21,303 nt of DNA. Origin: Prevotella sp. UBA2754. Lineage in GTDB: Bacteria; Bacteroidota; Bacteroidia; Bacteroidales; Bacteroidaceae. This document shows, in pieces, positions 1 through 6,555 of the stretch. Location: the NCBI GenBank assembly GCA_002353295.1, contig DEJG01000026.1:36907-58209 (forward strand). Reading direction: 5' to 3'. The notes under the pieces were generated by a model. That model searched no databases. It saw nothing but the letters and a program-made list of their open reading frames with translations, and had not been told where the DNA came from. Numbering within the stretch: position 1 is the first letter of the stretch; every line of letters starts with the position of its first letter. The position numbers were made by a program, and so were the translations under genes.

Positions 1-161
1 ATTTGGCTCGAGACCCCCATTTTGGGCCTATTCTGCAATCACCCCCCTTTCATGGTTCACGATACGCAAAATCGCGCCTCGAGAAACGTAATCTCTCGAG
101 GCGCGATTGACAAGCGCGTCAAGGCAACAAGATCAGTTACCTTGATGGGCGATAAAACTGT
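1..161. other. Intergenic edge region
   Basis: I see no convincing gene in the first 161 bases. The region holds the hairpin terminator listed separately at 70-108, which serves the minus-strand gene ending at 162. An open frame on the plus strand (22-264) crosses the hairpin and the end of that gene, has no promoter and resembles nothing I know, so it is not called. Confidence 0.6.
70..108 (-). terminator. Strong hairpin terminator of the T9SS cargo gene
   Basis: Bases 70-84 and 94-108 form a perfect 15-bp inverted repeat, rich in G+C at its base, around a 9-nt loop. Read on the minus strand it lies about 50 nt past the stop codon of the gene ending at 162, and the stem runs into a short T tract (TTTT). 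This fits an intrinsic terminator. On the plus strand no T tract follows. Confidence 0.8.
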
Positions 162-1484
162 TTATCTGACAATCACTTTGCAATTGTTGGAAGCTTTCCC
201 GTCCACGTTCACAATATTCAATCCCTTGCTCAGCTCATTGGCATTCAACTGGATGCTGCGCTGACCTGCTGGTACGGTGACAGCCTTAACGGTTCTGCCT
301 GCTGTATCAATCACGCGAACCTTGCGAACCTCATTGCTGTTGCCTTCCAAGGTAACTGTTATCATGTCTGAGCTATTGGCAATTGTCGGGTTTACATGCA
401 TACCTACCTCCATAGCTACTCGACGCACAGCACTCGTCTTGCTGTCGATGCTGTAAACGGCCAGTGCACTTTTCGTCACATCGCCCACTTTTACATAGCC
501 ACTGAAAGCAACATACTTCGTGTCACCCATAATAATGATGTCAACAGCATTATTATTATAGTCGCGATAGAAACCACCATCAAAAGTAAAGGTTGCTACT
601 GTGGCACCAGCATCACTGACTACATTATAGCCTGTTATGCGAGCTGTAGTTCCTGTTTCTTTTCCAACAACAACTTCTTCTTGTTTGTACTCATCCCAAC
701 TCTTATATGAGATTTCTCCCATATCTACAGCTTTGACTATTGGCATTATATATTCGTAGGCAGCATCGTTATTGAAGAGTGTCTGGGAGAGATATTTAGA
801 GTCGTCAGATCCATTCGCAATTTTAAATTTCACCGGAGATAAATTCATGGTATTATTATTTTGAACAGGATCTTCCCATTCGTCTAAATAAGTGGGTATT
901 TGATTGTATTGTTGAAAGCATGAATATAAATAATTCGTTGTTTTATCTAATTTGTAATACCGTATAGGGTACTTATTGCCATAATCACTGTATTGGAAAT
1001 AAAACCCTTCTTCGTTTGAGTAATAAAAGACAGCGTCACTGGTTTCCTGCTTATTACCTATTGTAAACCCGTTTCCATTTATATATGTTTCTGCAGCAGT
1101 TGCCGTAAAAGTTTTGACTTCATTGTTTAAATCGTCATAAGTAGATTCTTGATCTTCGTAGACATCTCCCTTTGTAATAGCGTATCCCTGCTTACGGCTT
1201 TTATAGGATGAGGAATAATCAGTTTTCACATTTGGAACCTCAAAGCTCTTTTTTACTGTGAAGTCATTGCCAAAGATAGAGAATTTTGTACTTCCATCAC
1301 CCTTAGAAGAGATATAAGGCGATGCAATGTTGTCCATGGAAAATTCATCTGGCGTCAGGTCAATGTTTGGACTAGAATAAGTGTCTGACACAATAGTTTG
1401 CATCTTCGTTTGTGCTGATGCATTTACTGACAGAGCCAGCATGATGCCTGCAGATAACATTTTTTTTAGATAAATCTGTTTCAT
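162..1484 (-). CDS. Secreted protein with type IX secretion C-terminal sorting domain
   Basis: This gene encodes about 440 residues. The N-terminus is a classic signal peptide: a Lys-rich start, the hydrophobic run AGIMLALSV, and a likely cleavage in NASA|Q near residue 24. The last 75 or so residues have the pattern of a type A T9SS C-terminal sorting domain: beta-rich, with VRVIDTAGRTV, then ELSKGLNIVNVDGK, ending KVIVR. The protein is therefore expected to cross the outer membrane by the Por (type IX) system and be anchored or released at the surface. The middle, about 340 residues rich in Tyr, Asn and Asp, matches no enzyme family I recognise. The longest frame begins with TTG at 1490; I prefer the ATG at 1484, two codons inside, which opens the signal peptide as MKQIYLKK. 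The gene stands alone, with its own promoter at 1627-1659 and terminator at 70-108. Confidence 0.85.
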   Translation of the reverse strand: MKQIYLKKMLSAGIMLALSVNASAQTKMQTIVSDTYSSPNIDLTPDEFSMDNIASPYISSKGDGSTKFSIFGNDFTVKKSFEVPNVKTDYSSSYKSRKQGYAITKGDVYEDQESTYDDLNNEVKTFTATAAETYINGNGFTIGNKQETSDAVFYYSNEEGFYFQYSDYGNKYPIRYYKLDKTTNYLYSCFQQYNQIPTYLDEWEDPVQNNNTMNLSPVKFKIANGSDDSKYLSQTLFNNDAAYEYIMPIVKAVDMGEISYKSWDEYKQEEVVVGKETGTTARITGYNVVSDAGATVATFTFDGGFYRDYNNNAVDIIIMGDTKYVAFSGYVKVGDVTKSALAVYSIDSKTSAVRRVAMEVGMHVNPTIANSSDMITVTLEGNSNEVRKVRVIDTAGRTVKAVTVPAGQRSIQLNANELSKGLNIVNVDGKASNNCKVIVR

Positions 1485-1553
1485 AATCAATTGTTTTTAA
1501 AGTTAATACTAATAAGAATAAATATATTTTCAAATGTCTTTCTTCATTCGAGG

Positions 1554-1583
1554 TAGTGATTCTGGAGGTGGTGATTCTGTAGG
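1554..1583. repeat. 15-bp tandem duplication in the 5' leader
   Basis: Two adjacent 15-bp units, TAGTGATTCTGGAGG (1554-1568) and TGGTGATTCTGTAGG (1569-1583), differ at two positions. They lie between the minus-strand promoter at 1627-1659 and the ATG at 1484, so they would be transcribed in the leader of the T9SS cargo mRNA. Confidence 0.75.
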
Positions 1584-1626
1584 AGACTGAGCATCAAAAA
1601 ATCTGTGCTATTTAAAGAGCACGTGG

Positions 1627-1659
1627 CAAAGGTAAAAATTTTTTTTCTGAAACTACAAA
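1627..1659 (-). promoter_or_regulatory. Bacteroidota promoter for the T9SS cargo gene
   Basis: On the minus strand the -33 box TTTG (1659-1656) is followed after 21 nt by the -7 box TACCTTTG (1634-1627), a full match to TTTG-N19-21-TAnnTTTG. Transcription would start near 1620 and give a leader of about 135 nt before the ATG at 1484. It is divergent from the promoter at 1689-1720. Confidence 0.75.
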
Positions 1660-1688
1660 GAAAAAGGGGAATTTTTACGAGTCATTTA

Positions 1689-1720
1689 TTTGCTCAGTTC
1701 AGAAAAACACATTATCTTTG
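1689..1720 (+). promoter_or_regulatory. Bacteroidota promoter for the AAA ATPase gene
   Basis: TTTG at 1689-1692 and TATCTTTG at 1713-1720 are spaced by 20 nt, a perfect match to the Bacteroidota consensus. It lies inside the long open frame that starts with GTG at 1605, which argues that the true start is the ATG at 1776, roughly 50 nt downstream of the expected transcription start. Confidence 0.8.
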
Positions 1721-1775
1721 CACTGCAAAAACGGTCGAAGGATGCGACTATTTTTGCAGTAAGGCATTTGAGATT

Positions 1776-3095
1776 ATGATTATTAAAAGAGAACAATACA
1801 TAGAGACACTGCTGAACAAGCGATGGAACGGAAAAGTGAAGATTATCACTGGCATCCGTCGCTGTGGCAAGTCATTCCTTCTGTCAACCCTGTATAAAGA
1901 CTACCTCAAATCGGAAGGAGTTCCAGAAGACAGTTTCATCGAAATCGCATTGGACAGGAAAGCCAACTTGAAGTATAGGAATCCTAATGAACTATACGAA
2001 TATGTAATTGGCAAGACTCAGGATGAAAGCAAGCGCTATTACGTGTTTATTGATGAGATACAGTTATCTTACAAGGTGAAAAATGAAGATATAGATGAAA
2101 GTCTGGTGCCTGAGGAGGATAGGGATATGCTCTATACTACCTTCTATGACATCCTGAATGACTTGATGGCACGAAGCAATCTTGACATCTATGTAACGGG
2201 CTCTAATTCCAAGATGTTGTCAACGGACATTGTTACCAATTTCCGCGACCGTGGTACCGAAATTAAGGTCTATCCTTTGTCGTTCAAGGAATACTATGCT
2301 TTTTCTGAATTGGAAAAAGCCGACGCATTGGAGGAATATCTTATGTTTGGAGGTATGCCTTTGGCCGTCATCGAGAAAGACGAGACAGAAAAACGAAAAT
2401 ATCTGGCCGGACTACATAAGAACGTGTATATCAAGGATATTATGGAACGATACAAATTGAAGGATGATGAAGTGCTAGATGCGCTGATTGATTCTCTTTC
2501 ATCGGCCGTAGGTTCGCTTACCAATCCGCACAACCTCGCCAATGCAGCAGGTACGCTAATGAAGCGCAATACGTCCGACCATACCATCAAGAACTATTTG
2601 GATTATCTGGAGGATGCCTACCTGTTCATGGGTGCCAAGCGCTATGACGTGAAGGGAAAACGGTATTTCGAAAATACACAGAAATACTATTCCATGGACT
2701 TGGGATTGAGAAATGCCAAGCTGAACTTCCGCCAGCAGGAGAAAAGTCACCTGATGGAGAATATGATTTACCTCGAACTTGTACGCAGGGGATATAGTGT
2801 TGACGTGGGCGTGATAGAGGTCACCCGAGTAAAGGATGGCAAGAAACGGCAATCACAATATGAAATTGACTTCGTAGTCAACACGGGACAAGAAAAGATC
2901 TACATCCAGTCTGCTCTGAATGTAGATACTGAGGAAAAACAAAATCAAGAGACGTTTCCTCTGAAAAACTCTGGCGACCTTTTCCGAAAGATAGTCATTG
3001 TAGACGGGAATGCCAAGCAATGGACGGATGAAAACGGCATTGTGTATATTGGTGTCATTCCATTCCTGTTGGAAGAATCAAGTCTTAGCTTTTAA
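1776..3095 (+). CDS. AAA family ATPase with C-terminal DUF4143 domain
   Basis: The product is 439 residues. The N-terminal AAA_14-type ATPase domain has a Walker A motif GIRRCGKS (residues 26-33) and a Walker B YYVFIDEIQ with Asp93-Glu94, followed by a sensor-like strand YVTGSNSKML. The C-terminal half matches the DUF4143 pattern, including YEIDFVV and IYIQSA near the end, which resemble the core of PD-(D/E)xK nuclease-like folds; that resemblance is inference. Such ATPases occur in many copies in Prevotella and Bacteroides and their cellular role is unknown. The frame is open back to a GTG at 1605, but a full promoter sits at 1689-1720 and the family normally begins close to KREQYIETLL, so I start at the ATG at 1776. 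The gene is monocistronic, with no clear terminator. Confidence 0.9.
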   Translation: MIIKREQYIETLLNKRWNGKVKIITGIRRCGKSFLLSTLYKDYLKSEGVPEDSFIEIALDRKANLKYRNPNELYEYVIGKTQDESKRYYVFIDEIQLSYKVKNEDIDESLVPEEDRDMLYTTFYDILNDLMARSNLDIYVTGSNSKMLSTDIVTNFRDRGTEIKVYPLSFKEYYAFSELEKADALEEYLMFGGMPLAVIEKDETEKRKYLAGLHKNVYIKDIMERYKLKDDEVLDALIDSLSSAVGSLTNPHNLANAAGTLMKRNTSDHTIKNYLDYLEDAYLFMGAKRYDVKGKRYFENTQKYYSMDLGLRNAKLNFRQQEKSHLMENMIYLELVRRGYSVDVGVIEVTRVKDGKKRQSQYEIDFVVNTGQEKIYIQSALNVDTEEKQNQETFPLKNSGDLFRKIVIVDGNAKQWTDENGIVYIGVIPFLLEESSLSF

Positions 3096-3289
3096 ATGGG
3101 CAATATGCAATCTCTTTGCAAAGAGCAACAGATACAAAGAATTTCTTAATCTACAAAGAAAATGAGAAGAAAAGTAGTACCTTTGCACCTATGAACGAAA
3201 CGAATAAAGGATTTGTGCAACGCAGAGAGCGTGGAAGAGCTAAGAAAAAAATGAAAAATCCACAAAACTTTGTTTTCACTGCTTTAAAA

Positions 3290-3321
3290 TTTGGTGGTTT
3301 CCGCACTAATTAGTAATTTTG
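3290..3321 (+). promoter_or_regulatory. Bacteroidota promoter for the lipoprotein-FKBP cluster
   Basis: TTTG at 3290-3293 and TAATTTTG at 3314-3321 are separated by 20 nt, a full consensus match, with the ATG at 3352 about 30 nt downstream. A second -7-like box TACCTTTG lies at 3178-3185 without a clear -33 box, so a weaker tandem promoter is possible. Confidence 0.75.
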
Positions 3322-3351
3322 CAGCGAATTAGACATCAAACGTTTGAAAGT

Positions 3352-3639
3352 ATGAGTAAGATTCGTCAATTCATGAACATCGTGCTCTCAGCTATTATTG
3401 TGGCTTTGGGCTTTGGTTCTTGTGTTTCGCAACAGAAATACAAGGCGGCACTTACTGAAATAGAAGAGTTGAGGGGGCAGAACAGTGCGCTGCAAGCAGA
3501 CAAGGCTTTTTTATCTGACGAGAATGGCAAATTGCGCCAGGAATTGAAGAAAGTCGAGGATTATCGTAAACGTATTGAAGAACGTAAAGTGGTATATGGT
3601 CCTCGTCCTACAGGTTATAAAGAGGACATCAACAAGTAG
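3352..3639 (+). CDS. Small coiled-coil lipoprotein
   Basis: This protein of 95 residues starts with a basic N-terminus (MSKIRQF), a hydrophobic stretch (IVLSAIIVALGF) and the lipobox-like LGFGSC, so Cys20 is the probable lipidation site. The rest is highly charged and heptad-like (EIEELRGQNSALQADKAF and onward), predicting one parallel coiled coil, and then a short Pro/Gly tail. It resembles the many small Bacteroidota lipoproteins of unknown function that may span or brace the envelope. The frame opens upstream at a TTG (3319) that lies inside the promoter, so the ATG at 3352 is the start. It lies 56 bp ahead of the first FKBP gene and is probably co-transcribed with it. No specific function can be assigned. 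Confidence 0.8.
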   Translation: MSKIRQFMNIVLSAIIVALGFGSCVSQQKYKAALTEIEELRGQNSALQADKAFLSDENGKLRQELKKVEDYRKRIEERKVVYGPRPTGYKEDINK

Positions 3640-3640
3640 G

Positions 3641-3666
3641 GAGTTGAGAGTTGAGAATTGAGAGTT
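3641..3666. repeat. Heptamer repeat (GAGTTGA type) after a stop codon
   Basis: The units GAGTTGA (3641-3647), GAGTTGA (3648-3654), GAATTGA (3655-3661) and a partial GAGTT (3662-3666) follow the TAG stop at 3637-3639 after a single base. Similar arrays occur at 10114-10138 and 10558-10570. Confidence 0.85.
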
Positions 3667-3695
3667 TTTACATTTAATATATAAATAGGGAAAGA

Positions 3696-4301
3696 ATGGA
3701 TAAAGTAAGTTACGCTCTGGGCTTGGGCATCGGTCAGCAGTTGGCGCAGATGGGAGCTACAGAGTTGAATATTGACGACTTTGCCACAGCTATCAAGGAT
3801 GTGATAGCCGGCAACGAATTGAAGGTGTCGCATCGTGAGGCGCAGCAGATTGTGCAGAGCTATTTTGCCGCTCAGGAAGAGAAGATCAATAAACAGCGTG
3901 CTGAGCAGGGTAAGGTACACAAGGAGGCTGGTGAGAAATATTTGGCAGAGAATGCCAAGAAGGACGGTGTAATTACACTGCCCAGCGGATTGCAGTATCA
4001 GGTACTGAAAGAAGGTAACGGCAAAAAGCCAACAGCCAAGGATAGCGTGAAGTGCCACTACGAGGGTTTCCTGATTGACGGAACGGTGTTCGATAGCAGT
4101 GTGCAGCGCGGTGAGCCGGCTGTTTTCGGATTGCAGCAGGTGATTGCTGGTTGGACAGAGGGTTTGCAACTGATGCAGGAAGGTGCTAAGTATCGCTTCT
4201 TCATCCCCTATCGTCTGGCATACGGCGAGGGTGGTGCAGGCGCTTCGATTCCTCCGTTTGCTGCATTGATTTTCGATGTAGAACTGATTCAAGTCATGTA
4301 A
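3696..4301 (+). CDS. FKBP-type peptidyl-prolyl isomerase, cytoplasmic
   Basis: This 201-residue protein has an N-terminal helical dimerisation domain of the Mip/FklB type (residues 1-85, beginning MDKVSYALGLGIGQQL), the linker GEKYLAENAKKDGV and a C-terminal FKBP domain (about 100-201). The FKBP ligand-pocket residues are present: the Tyr in CHYEG, FDSS, QVIAGW, LAYGE, and the IPPF loop followed by ALIFDVEL. It should catalyse cis-trans isomerisation of Xaa-Pro bonds and assist folding. No signal peptide is visible, so it is predicted to be cytoplasmic. It is the first of three tandem FKBP paralogs and keeps the most complete FKBP pocket. It lies 25 bp ahead of the next gene. Confidence 0.92.
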   Translation: MDKVSYALGLGIGQQLAQMGATELNIDDFATAIKDVIAGNELKVSHREAQQIVQSYFAAQEEKINKQRAEQGKVHKEAGEKYLAENAKKDGVITLPSGLQYQVLKEGNGKKPTAKDSVKCHYEGFLIDGTVFDSSVQRGEPAVFGLQQVIAGWTEGLQLMQEGAKYRFFIPYRLAYGEGGAGASIPPFAALIFDVELIQVM

Positions 4302-4326
4302 AGACATTAAACATTTAAATAAAACA

Positions 4327-5211
4327 ATGAAAAAGTTTACTTTTGCTGCTATTGCAGCCATTGCCGCTGTTACACTTTATTCTTGCGGCTATTCTGCTCC
4401 TAAGGCTAACTTGAAGAGCGATGTTGATTCCGTCAGCTATGCTATCGGTATGGCTCAGACCAACGGTTTGAAGGATTATCTGGTGAAAAGTCTGGACATC
4501 GACACAGCCTATATGGACGAGTTTATCAAAGGACTGAACGAAGGTGCCAATGCTGGTGACGACAAGAAGAAGGCTGCTTACTATGCCGGTATTCAGATTG
4601 GCCAGCAGATCAGCAACCAGATGGTGAAGGGAATCAATCGCGAGTTGTTCGGTGAGGATTCTACCAAGACCATTTCTCTGAAGAACTTCATGGCAGGTTT
4701 CATCAGCGGAACCACAGGCAAGGGTGGTCTGATGACTGTTGACTCAGCTCAGGTAGTTGCTCAGACGCTGATGCAGACTATTAAGGCTAAGACAATGGAA
4801 AAGGAATTCGGTCCTAATAAGGTCGCTGGTGAGAAGTTCCTCGCTGAGAACGCCAAAAAAGAGGGTGTGAAGACACTCGAAGGCGGTGTCCAGTATAAGG
4901 TCATCAAGGAAGGCAATGGTGCCATTCCTGCCGACACTTCTCGTGTGAAGGTGAACTATGAAGGTCGTACTATCGATGGTAAGGTGTTCGACAGCTCTTA
5001 CAAGCGTGGCGAGCCTGCTGAGTTCCGTTGCAACCAGGTTATCAAAGGTTGGACTCAGGCTCTCGTTCATATGCCAGCAGGTTCTGTATGGGAAGTTTAT
5101 GTTCCTCAGGAGTTGGCTTATGGTGCACGTCAGCAGGGTGCTGATATCAAACCATTCTCTATGCTGATCTTCAAGATCGAGTTGTTGGAGGTTAATCCTA
5201 AGAGAAAATAA
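4327..5211 (+). CDS. FKBP-type peptidyl-prolyl isomerase, lipoprotein
   Basis: This is a 294-residue protein whose N-terminus is a lipoprotein signal (MKKFTFAAIAAIAAVTLYSCG) with lipobox LYSC, so Cys20 is the likely acylated residue. An enlarged N-terminal helical region (about 30-165) contains SYAIGMAQTNGL and a second similar segment AYYAGIQIGQQI, suggesting internal duplication of the dimerisation motif. The linker GEKFLAENAKKEGV and an FKBP domain (about 195-290) follow. The pocket keeps NYEG, FDSS, QVIKGW and LAYG, but the loop reads IKPF instead of IPPF and LIFKIEL replaces LIFDVEL. It should be a membrane-anchored periplasmic folding factor. No acidic lipoprotein export signal follows the Cys, so surface exposure is less likely. 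It lies 6 bp ahead of the third paralog. Confidence 0.92.
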   Translation: MKKFTFAAIAAIAAVTLYSCGYSAPKANLKSDVDSVSYAIGMAQTNGLKDYLVKSLDIDTAYMDEFIKGLNEGANAGDDKKKAAYYAGIQIGQQISNQMVKGINRELFGEDSTKTISLKNFMAGFISGTTGKGGLMTVDSAQVVAQTLMQTIKAKTMEKEFGPNKVAGEKFLAENAKKEGVKTLEGGVQYKVIKEGNGAIPADTSRVKVNYEGRTIDGKVFDSSYKRGEPAEFRCNQVIKGWTQALVHMPAGSVWEVYVPQELAYGARQQGADIKPFSMLIFKIELLEVNPKRK

Positions 5212-5217
5212 TCCAAG

Positions 5218-5940
5218 ATGAGAAGATTCATATTCGTAGCACTCGCCGTTATAGCGGGTGCTACTTTCCATTCAGCCAGTGCGCAACAACTTCAGAATCG
5301 TATTGACACGCTCAGCTATAGCTTTGGCGTTGTGCAGTCACAAGGGTTGGTGCGCTTTCTGCAAGGTTTCGATAAAGAGGTGTTCGGCAACGACTCTACC
5401 CAGCATCTTAATATGGATATATTCCTGCGCGGATTTGTGAATGGCGTCAAGGGTGAAAAGGGGGCAATCTCTGTAGAACAAGCCAATGAGATAGTTCCCA
5501 CCCTGATTAAAGCTATTCAGGCAGAAACTATGATGAGACTCTATGGAGCCAACAAGGCTGCTGGGGAGAAATTCCTGGCAGACAACGCTAAGAAGAAGGG
5601 CATTAAGAAGTTGGAGTGTGGCGTGCAGTATAAAGTGCTGCAGGAAGGTAAAGGAGTTCTTCCCACCGCGTCGCAGAAGGTAAAAGTCAACTATGAAGGC
5701 CGACTGCTCGATGGTACCGTCTTCGACAGTTCATATAAACGAGGGAAACCCACAGAATTCCGTTGCGATCAGGTTATCAAGGGATGGACAGAAGCCCTGA
5801 CCCATATGCCTGTAGGTTCAACATGGGAAATTTACGTTCCTCAGGAGTTGGCTTATGGAGAACGTCCTGCTGGCAACGAGATCAAGCCTTTCTCCATGCT
5901 GATATTCAAAATAGAACTTTTGGAGATAGTAAATCCATAA
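5218..5940 (+). CDS. FKBP-type peptidyl-prolyl isomerase, periplasmic
   Basis: This is a 240-residue protein with a Sec signal peptide (MRRFIFVALAVIAGATFHSASAQ, cleavage after SASA), an N-terminal helical domain containing DTLSYSFGVVQSQGL, the linker GEKFLADNAKKKGI, and a C-terminal FKBP domain (about 140-238) with NYEG, FDSS, QVIKGW, LAYGE and the same IKPF / LIFKIEL variant as its upstream neighbour. It is thus a recent-looking paralog of the lipoprotein FKBP, but soluble in the periplasm. Only 6 bp separate it from that gene, so translation is probably coupled. A strong terminator at 5949-5976 ends the cluster. Confidence 0.92.
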   Translation: MRRFIFVALAVIAGATFHSASAQQLQNRIDTLSYSFGVVQSQGLVRFLQGFDKEVFGNDSTQHLNMDIFLRGFVNGVKGEKGAISVEQANEIVPTLIKAIQAETMMRLYGANKAAGEKFLADNAKKKGIKKLECGVQYKVLQEGKGVLPTASQKVKVNYEGRLLDGTVFDSSYKRGKPTEFRCDQVIKGWTEALTHMPVGSTWEIYVPQELAYGERPAGNEIKPFSMLIFKIELLEIVNP

Positions 5941-5948
5941 AAAACAAG

Positions 5949-5976
5949 AAGAGCAGAACACGATTCTGCTCTTTTT
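5949..5976 (+). terminator. Intrinsic terminator of the FKBP cluster
   Basis: A 10-bp stem (5949-5958 with 5964-5973) around a 5-nt loop is followed by a T tract through 5976. It begins 8 bp after the stop codon of the third FKBP gene. Confidence 0.88.
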
Positions 5977-6007
5977 GTCTATAAAATAGCATTTTTATGA
6001 GCAAAAT

Positions 6008-6039
6008 GTTGCACATATCGATTAAATTACTTACTTTTG
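6008..6039 (+). promoter_or_regulatory. Promoter of the lrp-peptidase-ybeY operon
   Basis: A TACTTTTG box at 6032-6039 matches TAnnTTTG. Twenty nt upstream GTTG (6008-6011) matches TTTG at three of four bases. The ATG of the Lrp-family gene follows at 6075, giving a leader of about 30 nt. Confidence 0.6.
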
Positions 6040-6074
6040 CTTACAAATTGTAAACTTTATAGATTAAACCCGAT

Positions 6075-6551
6075 ATGGCAACAACAGACAAAATCGACAA
6101 TCTCGACAAAAAAATTTTAAACATACTGTCGAAAAATGCACGAATTCCTTTCAAGGACGTAGCAGCAGAATGCAACGTTTCACGAGCAGCAATCCACCAG
6201 CGCGTACAGCATTTGATAGAGGCAAATGTCATCATGGGTAGTGGTTTTGATGTCAACCCCAAAAGTTTGGGCTATAGTACTTGTACCTATGTGGGTATCA
6301 CATTGGAACGCGGCTCTATGTATAAAGATGTGGTGGAATGTTTGCAGGATATTCCAGAAATTGTGGAATGCCACTTTACTACAGGTCCTTACACAATGCT
6401 GGTGAAACTCTATGCTCGCGATAACGAACAACTGATGCACCTGCTCAATGGACGCCTTCAGGACATACCAGGAGTTGTTGCTACTGAGACGTTAATATCT
6501 CTGGAGCAGAGTATCAAACGCGAAATACCTGTAAGTATTGAAGAAGTGTAA
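6075..6551 (+). CDS. Lrp/AsnC family transcriptional regulator
   Basis: This protein of 158 residues has the usual Lrp/AsnC length and layout. An N-terminal winged helix-turn-helix (about 9-55) starts with the family pattern LDKKILNILSKNARIPFKDVA, with the recognition helix in VSRAAIHQRVQHL. A RAM ligand-binding domain (about 70-150) follows, with TTGPYTMLVKLYARD. Members bind an amino acid and control transport or metabolism of amino acids and peptides. The next gene starts 4 bp after the stop codon and encodes a peptide or gamma-glutamyl hydrolase, so a local, amino-acid-responsive role in that operon is a reasonable inference. The ligand cannot be told from the sequence. Confidence 0.93.
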   Translation: MATTDKIDNLDKKILNILSKNARIPFKDVAAECNVSRAAIHQRVQHLIEANVIMGSGFDVNPKSLGYSTCTYVGITLERGSMYKDVVECLQDIPEIVECHFTTGPYTMLVKLYARDNEQLMHLLNGRLQDIPGVVATETLISLEQSIKREIPVSIEEV

Positions 6552-6555
6552 ATAA

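Noticed and set aside
22..264. 80-residue plus-strand open frame
   Set aside because: It crosses the terminator hairpin at 70-108 and the 3' end of the minus-strand gene, has no promoter, and the sequence resembles no family.
1605..1775. N-terminal extension of the AAA ATPase from the GTG at 1605
   Set aside because: A perfect promoter (1689-1720) lies inside it, and the family begins near the ATG at 1776.
3112..3125. 14-bp perfect palindrome CTCTTTGCAAAGAG after the AAA ATPase gene
   Set aside because: There is no loop space for a stable hairpin and no T tract follows, so it is not called as a terminator; an operator is possible but unsupported.
3116..3313. 65-residue frame (or 40 codons from the ATG at 3191)
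   Set aside because: The start is TTG, the end overlaps a full consensus promoter, and the sequence is basic, low-complexity and unrecognised. Kept only as a low-interest finding, not as a gene.
3615..4361. 248-residue minus-strand frame
   Set aside because: It is the antisense shadow of the cytoplasmic FKBP gene, whose domains and motifs are clear.
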